A stretch of DNA of 8,112 bases from an uncultured Rhodobacterales bacterium (lineage in GTDB: Bacteria; Pseudomonadota; Alphaproteobacteria; Rhodobacterales; Rhodobacteraceae), in assembly GCA_937901055.1 (NCBI GenBank), contig CALCGO010000285.1:1-8112 (forward strand). The letters are read 5' to 3'. The notes below the pieces were generated by a model. The model was not told where the DNA came from and did no database searches. It worked only from the letters and a program-made list of their open reading frames with translations. This document shows, one piece after another, positions 5,917 to 8,112 of the stretch (positions within the stretch are counted from its first letter, which is position 1; every line of letters begins with the position of its first letter). Made by a program: the position numbers and the translations under genes.

Positions 5917-7403
5917 GATTTGATACAACTACGCCTCCTCAAGGAACGCTGAGGGATTGGATTGACGCCCGTGCTGAACGCGGAGGTACGGCATTTGTTT
6001 TTCCCGAAACGGAACAGACCCTAAATTGGGCTGATTTACGCGATCACTGCGCGATGGTGGCGGCTGATCTAACGGCACAAGGCATTGTCAAAGGTGAAAG
6101 TATCGTAGTGATGCATCCCAACGGATATGATGGGGTTAAGGCGTTGTTTGCCGCGCTCTATGGTGGGTTTCGTGTTACGATGTTAAATTTAGCCGCAGGG
6201 CCGGATGCGCTTGGCTATGCCATGGATCATTCCGCGGCGTGGGTGGCTTTCGTGCATGAAACACAATTGGACGTGTTCCATCAGGTGAAACCAGAACGGT
6301 TGAAACTATATACGCCAACGGATCAGCGGAAAAACCTGCATCCCCTTTCCTCAGATGACGATGCATTGTTAATGTATACCTCTGGCACCACTGGGCGACC
6401 CAAGGGCGTCGTTCACACGCAATCTAGCCTATTGGCAGGTGGTTGGACTGTCAGTGTGGCCCATGAATTGACTGAACAAGACCGTGGAATGGGGGTTTTA
6501 CCCTTTTATCATATCAATGGTCTGTGCGTGTCCGTCATGGGCAGTTTGGTATCAGGTGGATCCTTGGCGATGGTATCACGTTTTTCCGCCAGCAAATTTT
6601 GGCAACAGGCCGCAGATGGCGGAATTACGTGGTTTTCTGCTGTCCCCACGATCATCAGTCACCTGCTGCATGGAGCGGCAGAGCCAAGTGCCGATTTGAA
6701 ATCCCGCCTGCGTTTTGTGCGCTCTGCATCCTCGGCGCTCGCGGTTGAAACACAGCGTGCCTTTCAGGACCGCTTTGGCTTGGGTATTGTGGAATCTTTG
6801 GGCCTGACGGAAACGGCAGCACAATGTTTGGTTAACCCATTGGATCCCCGCCTGCATAAAATTGGGTCTGCGGGCAAAGCAATCAGCAATCAGGCGCGTA
6901 TTGCTGATGGGAATGGTATTGAATGTGCCTGTGGGGTTGAGGGTGAAATTCAAATCCAAGGTCCCAATGTGATGAAAGAATACTTACGCAATCCCGATGC
7001 CACTGCGGCCACCTTTCATGATGATTGGCTGCGCACGGGGGATTTGGGACGTATGGATGAAGATGGCTATGTCTTTGTAACGGGGCGTTTGAAAGAGTTG
7101 ATTATCAAGGGCGGTGAAAACATCGCGCCGCGAGAAATCGACGAGGTTCTATACGAACATCCCGATGTGGTTGAGGCCGCCGCATTCGCCCGGCCCTGTG
7201 CGCAATATGGGGAACGCGTAGAGGCGGCAGTGCGTTTAAACGAGACATCGAACGCCACTCCCGAGCAGTTACGTGCATTGTGTGAGGCAAAGGTGGGAAT
7301 ATTTAAATCGCCAGAAAAGGTACATATTCTGCCAGAGTTGCCCAAAGGAGCATCCGGTAAAATCCAGCGCCTATATTTGAACAAAATGTTATATGGTTCC
7401 TAG
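5913..7403 (+). CDS. sauT: SauT-type sulfoacetate-CoA ligase (AMP-forming acyl-CoA synthetase)
   Basis: A 496-residue adenylate-forming enzyme that would convert sulfoacetate, ATP and CoA to sulfoacetyl-CoA, AMP and pyrophosphate, feeding SauS. ANL-superfamily motifs are in order: the phosphate loop MYTSGTTGRPKG (about 154-165), LPFYHINGL (196-204), SLGLTET (295-301), RTGDLG with the ribose-binding D377, the hinge and domain-swing region GRLKELIIKGGENIAPREID, and the C-terminal PKGASGKIQR whose K483 is the adenylation lysine. Nothing essential is missing. The ATG at 5913 overlaps the sauS stop as ATGA, indicating translational coupling; an in-frame TTG at 5895 is less likely. The substrate is assigned by the SauS partner and the transporter context. 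Close relatives act on other short acids, so oxalate-, malonate- or propionate-type substrates are the main alternatives. The stop TAG (7401-7403) overlaps that of the convergent permease. Confidence 0.84.
   Translation: MRFDTTTPPQGTLRDWIDARAERGGTAFVFPETEQTLNWADLRDHCAMVAADLTAQGIVKGESIVVMHPNGYDGVKALFAALYGGFRVTMLNLAAGPDALGYAMDHSAAWVAFVHETQLDVFHQVKPERLKLYTPTDQRKNLHPLSSDDDALLMYTSGTTGRPKGVVHTQSSLLAGGWTVSVAHELTEQDRGMGVLPFYHINGLCVSVMGSLVSGGSLAMVSRFSASKFWQQAADGGITWFSAVPTIISHLLHGAAEPSADLKSRLRFVRSASSALAVETQRAFQDRFGLGIVESLGLTETAAQCLVNPLDPRLHKIGSAGKAISNQARIADGNGIECACGVEGEIQIQGPNVMKEYLRNPDATAATFHDDWLRTGDLGRMDEDGYVFVTGRLKELIIKGGENIAPREIDEVLYEHPDVVEAAAFARPCAQYGERVEAAVRLNETSNATPEQLRALCEAKVGIFKSPEKVHILPELPKGASGKIQRLYLNKMLYGS
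7400..7403. other. Tail-to-tail stop-codon overlap (CTAG)
   Basis: The self-complementary tetramer CTAG contains the TAG stop of sauT on the plus strand (7401-7403) and the TAG stop of the permease gene on the minus strand (7402-7400). There is no intergenic space, so any terminator for either gene must lie inside the other's coding sequence or transcripts run antisense to each other. Confidence 0.95.
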
Positions 7404-8112
7404 GTAATGCCGTTGATGATCAGGCGCAGACCCATGAAGAAAAACGCAATCAAAACGGCTTTGCGAAATAATTTTTGGCTGACACGTTGGCGCAGTAGTT
7501 CACCAATGCGAAATCCAATTAGGACGACGATCAACGCAAGGCTTGATTTGATCAATGCAGGGCCTGTTAGGATTCCGGCAACCAATTGACCTGCACCCAA
7601 AGGCAAGACACCTGCTAAGAACAAGAATCCTGTTGCCCCGATAAATCGTTCCTTACTGACATCACGTGCCACCAAATACATTGCGACAGTGGGTGACCAG
7701 ATTGAACTGATCCCGCCCAATACTCCTGACAGCACCCCAAATCCTAAATGCCATCCACGCCCTGGGCCGATGTTCAATTTAACACCCAACAGCAGGTTTA
7801 AAGAAAACAGCATCATCGCAATGCCGATCGCCACTGTAAGCAGAGCTGTCGGATAGGCCGTAATGAACATAGATGTGACGAAAATCGACACCATAATCGC
7901 CAAAGCGAACAGCCAATATTCCCGCGCGATGTCCAATTTGTTTGGTGCTTGGGCAAACTGCAGTGAGTTGGTAGCTAGAATGGACAACCATAATAGCGGT
8001 ATTGCTTCTGTTGGGGACATCACAAGCGTTAAGAACGCCATTGAAGCGGCAGGTAAACCGATGCCTAAAAAGCCTTTTACGATGGCTGCAAACAAAAATA
8101 TCCCGATTAGGA
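7400..8112 (-). CDS. TSUP-family permease (TauE/SafE type), candidate sulfite or sulfonate exporter; N-terminus cut by the window edge
   Basis: The minus-strand frame is open to the window end, covering 237 residues with no stop. An in-frame TTG (8095-8093) lies inside the first membrane segment (LIGIFLFAAIVKGFLGIGLP), so I read the gene as starting a few codons outside the window. The protein is almost wholly hydrophobic, with about seven to eight membrane segments and the twofold repeat of the 4-toluene sulfonate uptake permease/TauE family: KGFLGIGLPAASMAFL near the N-terminus and GVLSGVLGGISSIWSP in the second half. Family members linked to sulfonate catabolism export sulfite (TauE) or sulfoacetate (SafE); others carry unrelated anions. 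Its position beside the sulfoacetate genes suggests removal of sulfite released by Xsc, but it is on the opposite strand and so not in the same operon, which weakens the inference. Confidence 0.85.
   Translation of the reverse strand, partial: LIGIFLFAAIVKGFLGIGLPAASMAFLTLVMSPTEAIPLLWLSILATNSLQFAQAPNKLDIAREYWLFALAIMVSIFVTSMFITAYPTALLTVAIGIAMMLFSLNLLLGVKLNIGPGRGWHLGFGVLSGVLGGISSIWSPTVAMYLVARDVSKERFIGATGFLFLAGVLPLGAGQLVAGILTGPALIKSSLALIVVLIGFRIGELLRQRVSQKLFRKAVLIAFFFMGLRLIINGIT

Noticed and set aside
6576..6959. 127-residue minus-strand frame inside sauT
   Set aside because: It lies opposite the core adenylation domain of a complete gene and reads as an antisense shadow with no domain.

Overview
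The window looks like a piece of chromosome from a marine alphaproteobacterium, most likely a Rhodobacterales/Roseobacter-type organism of moderate GC. This rests on three things: a 5S rRNA 3' end of alphaproteobacterial type, an NDUFS4-like complex I accessory subunit (found in alphaproteobacteria and mitochondria), and a periplasmic receptor of the tripartite tricarboxylate transporter (TTT) family in the form common in that group. No species can be named from the sequence alone.

Layout. Positions 1 to about 30 are the last bases of a 5S rRNA, so a ribosomal RNA operon ends at the left edge. A short gene for the NDUFS4-like subunit follows (150-461). Next comes a stretch of about 900 bp (462-1372) without a convincing gene. 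It holds two hairpins near 494-558, a possible decayed coding region, and near its right end a candidate promoter and two clean palindromes. From 1373 to 7403 five plus-strand genes form one apparent operon: tctC, tctB, tctA (receptor, small and large membrane subunits of a TTT transporter), then sauS (CoA-acylating aldehyde dehydrogenase of sulfoacetaldehyde dehydrogenase type) and sauT (AMP-forming acyl-CoA synthetase of sulfoacetate-CoA ligase type). A minus-strand TSUP-family permease (TauE/SafE type) converges on sauT, shares a 4-bp stop-codon overlap with it, and runs off the right edge.

How the genes work together. The most economical reading is a sulfoacetate catabolism locus. TctC binds the C2 sulfonate in the periplasm and TctAB imports it. 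SauT activates it to sulfoacetyl-CoA and SauS reduces that to sulfoacetaldehyde. Sulfoacetaldehyde acetyltransferase (Xsc) and phosphotransacetylase, which are not in this window, would then give sulfite and acetyl-CoA. The TSUP permease is a plausible sulfite (or sulfonate) exporter. Recognition of SauS/SauT is by family resemblance and gene pairing; the exact substrate is inferred. The notable feature is a TTT system in the uptake role that the MFS protein SauU fills in the described Cupriavidus necator sauRSTU cluster. No regulator gene is present, but a perfect 14-bp palindrome upstream of tctC is a good operator candidate, and an 11-bp perfect hairpin between tctC and tctB probably adjusts receptor-to-permease stoichiometry.
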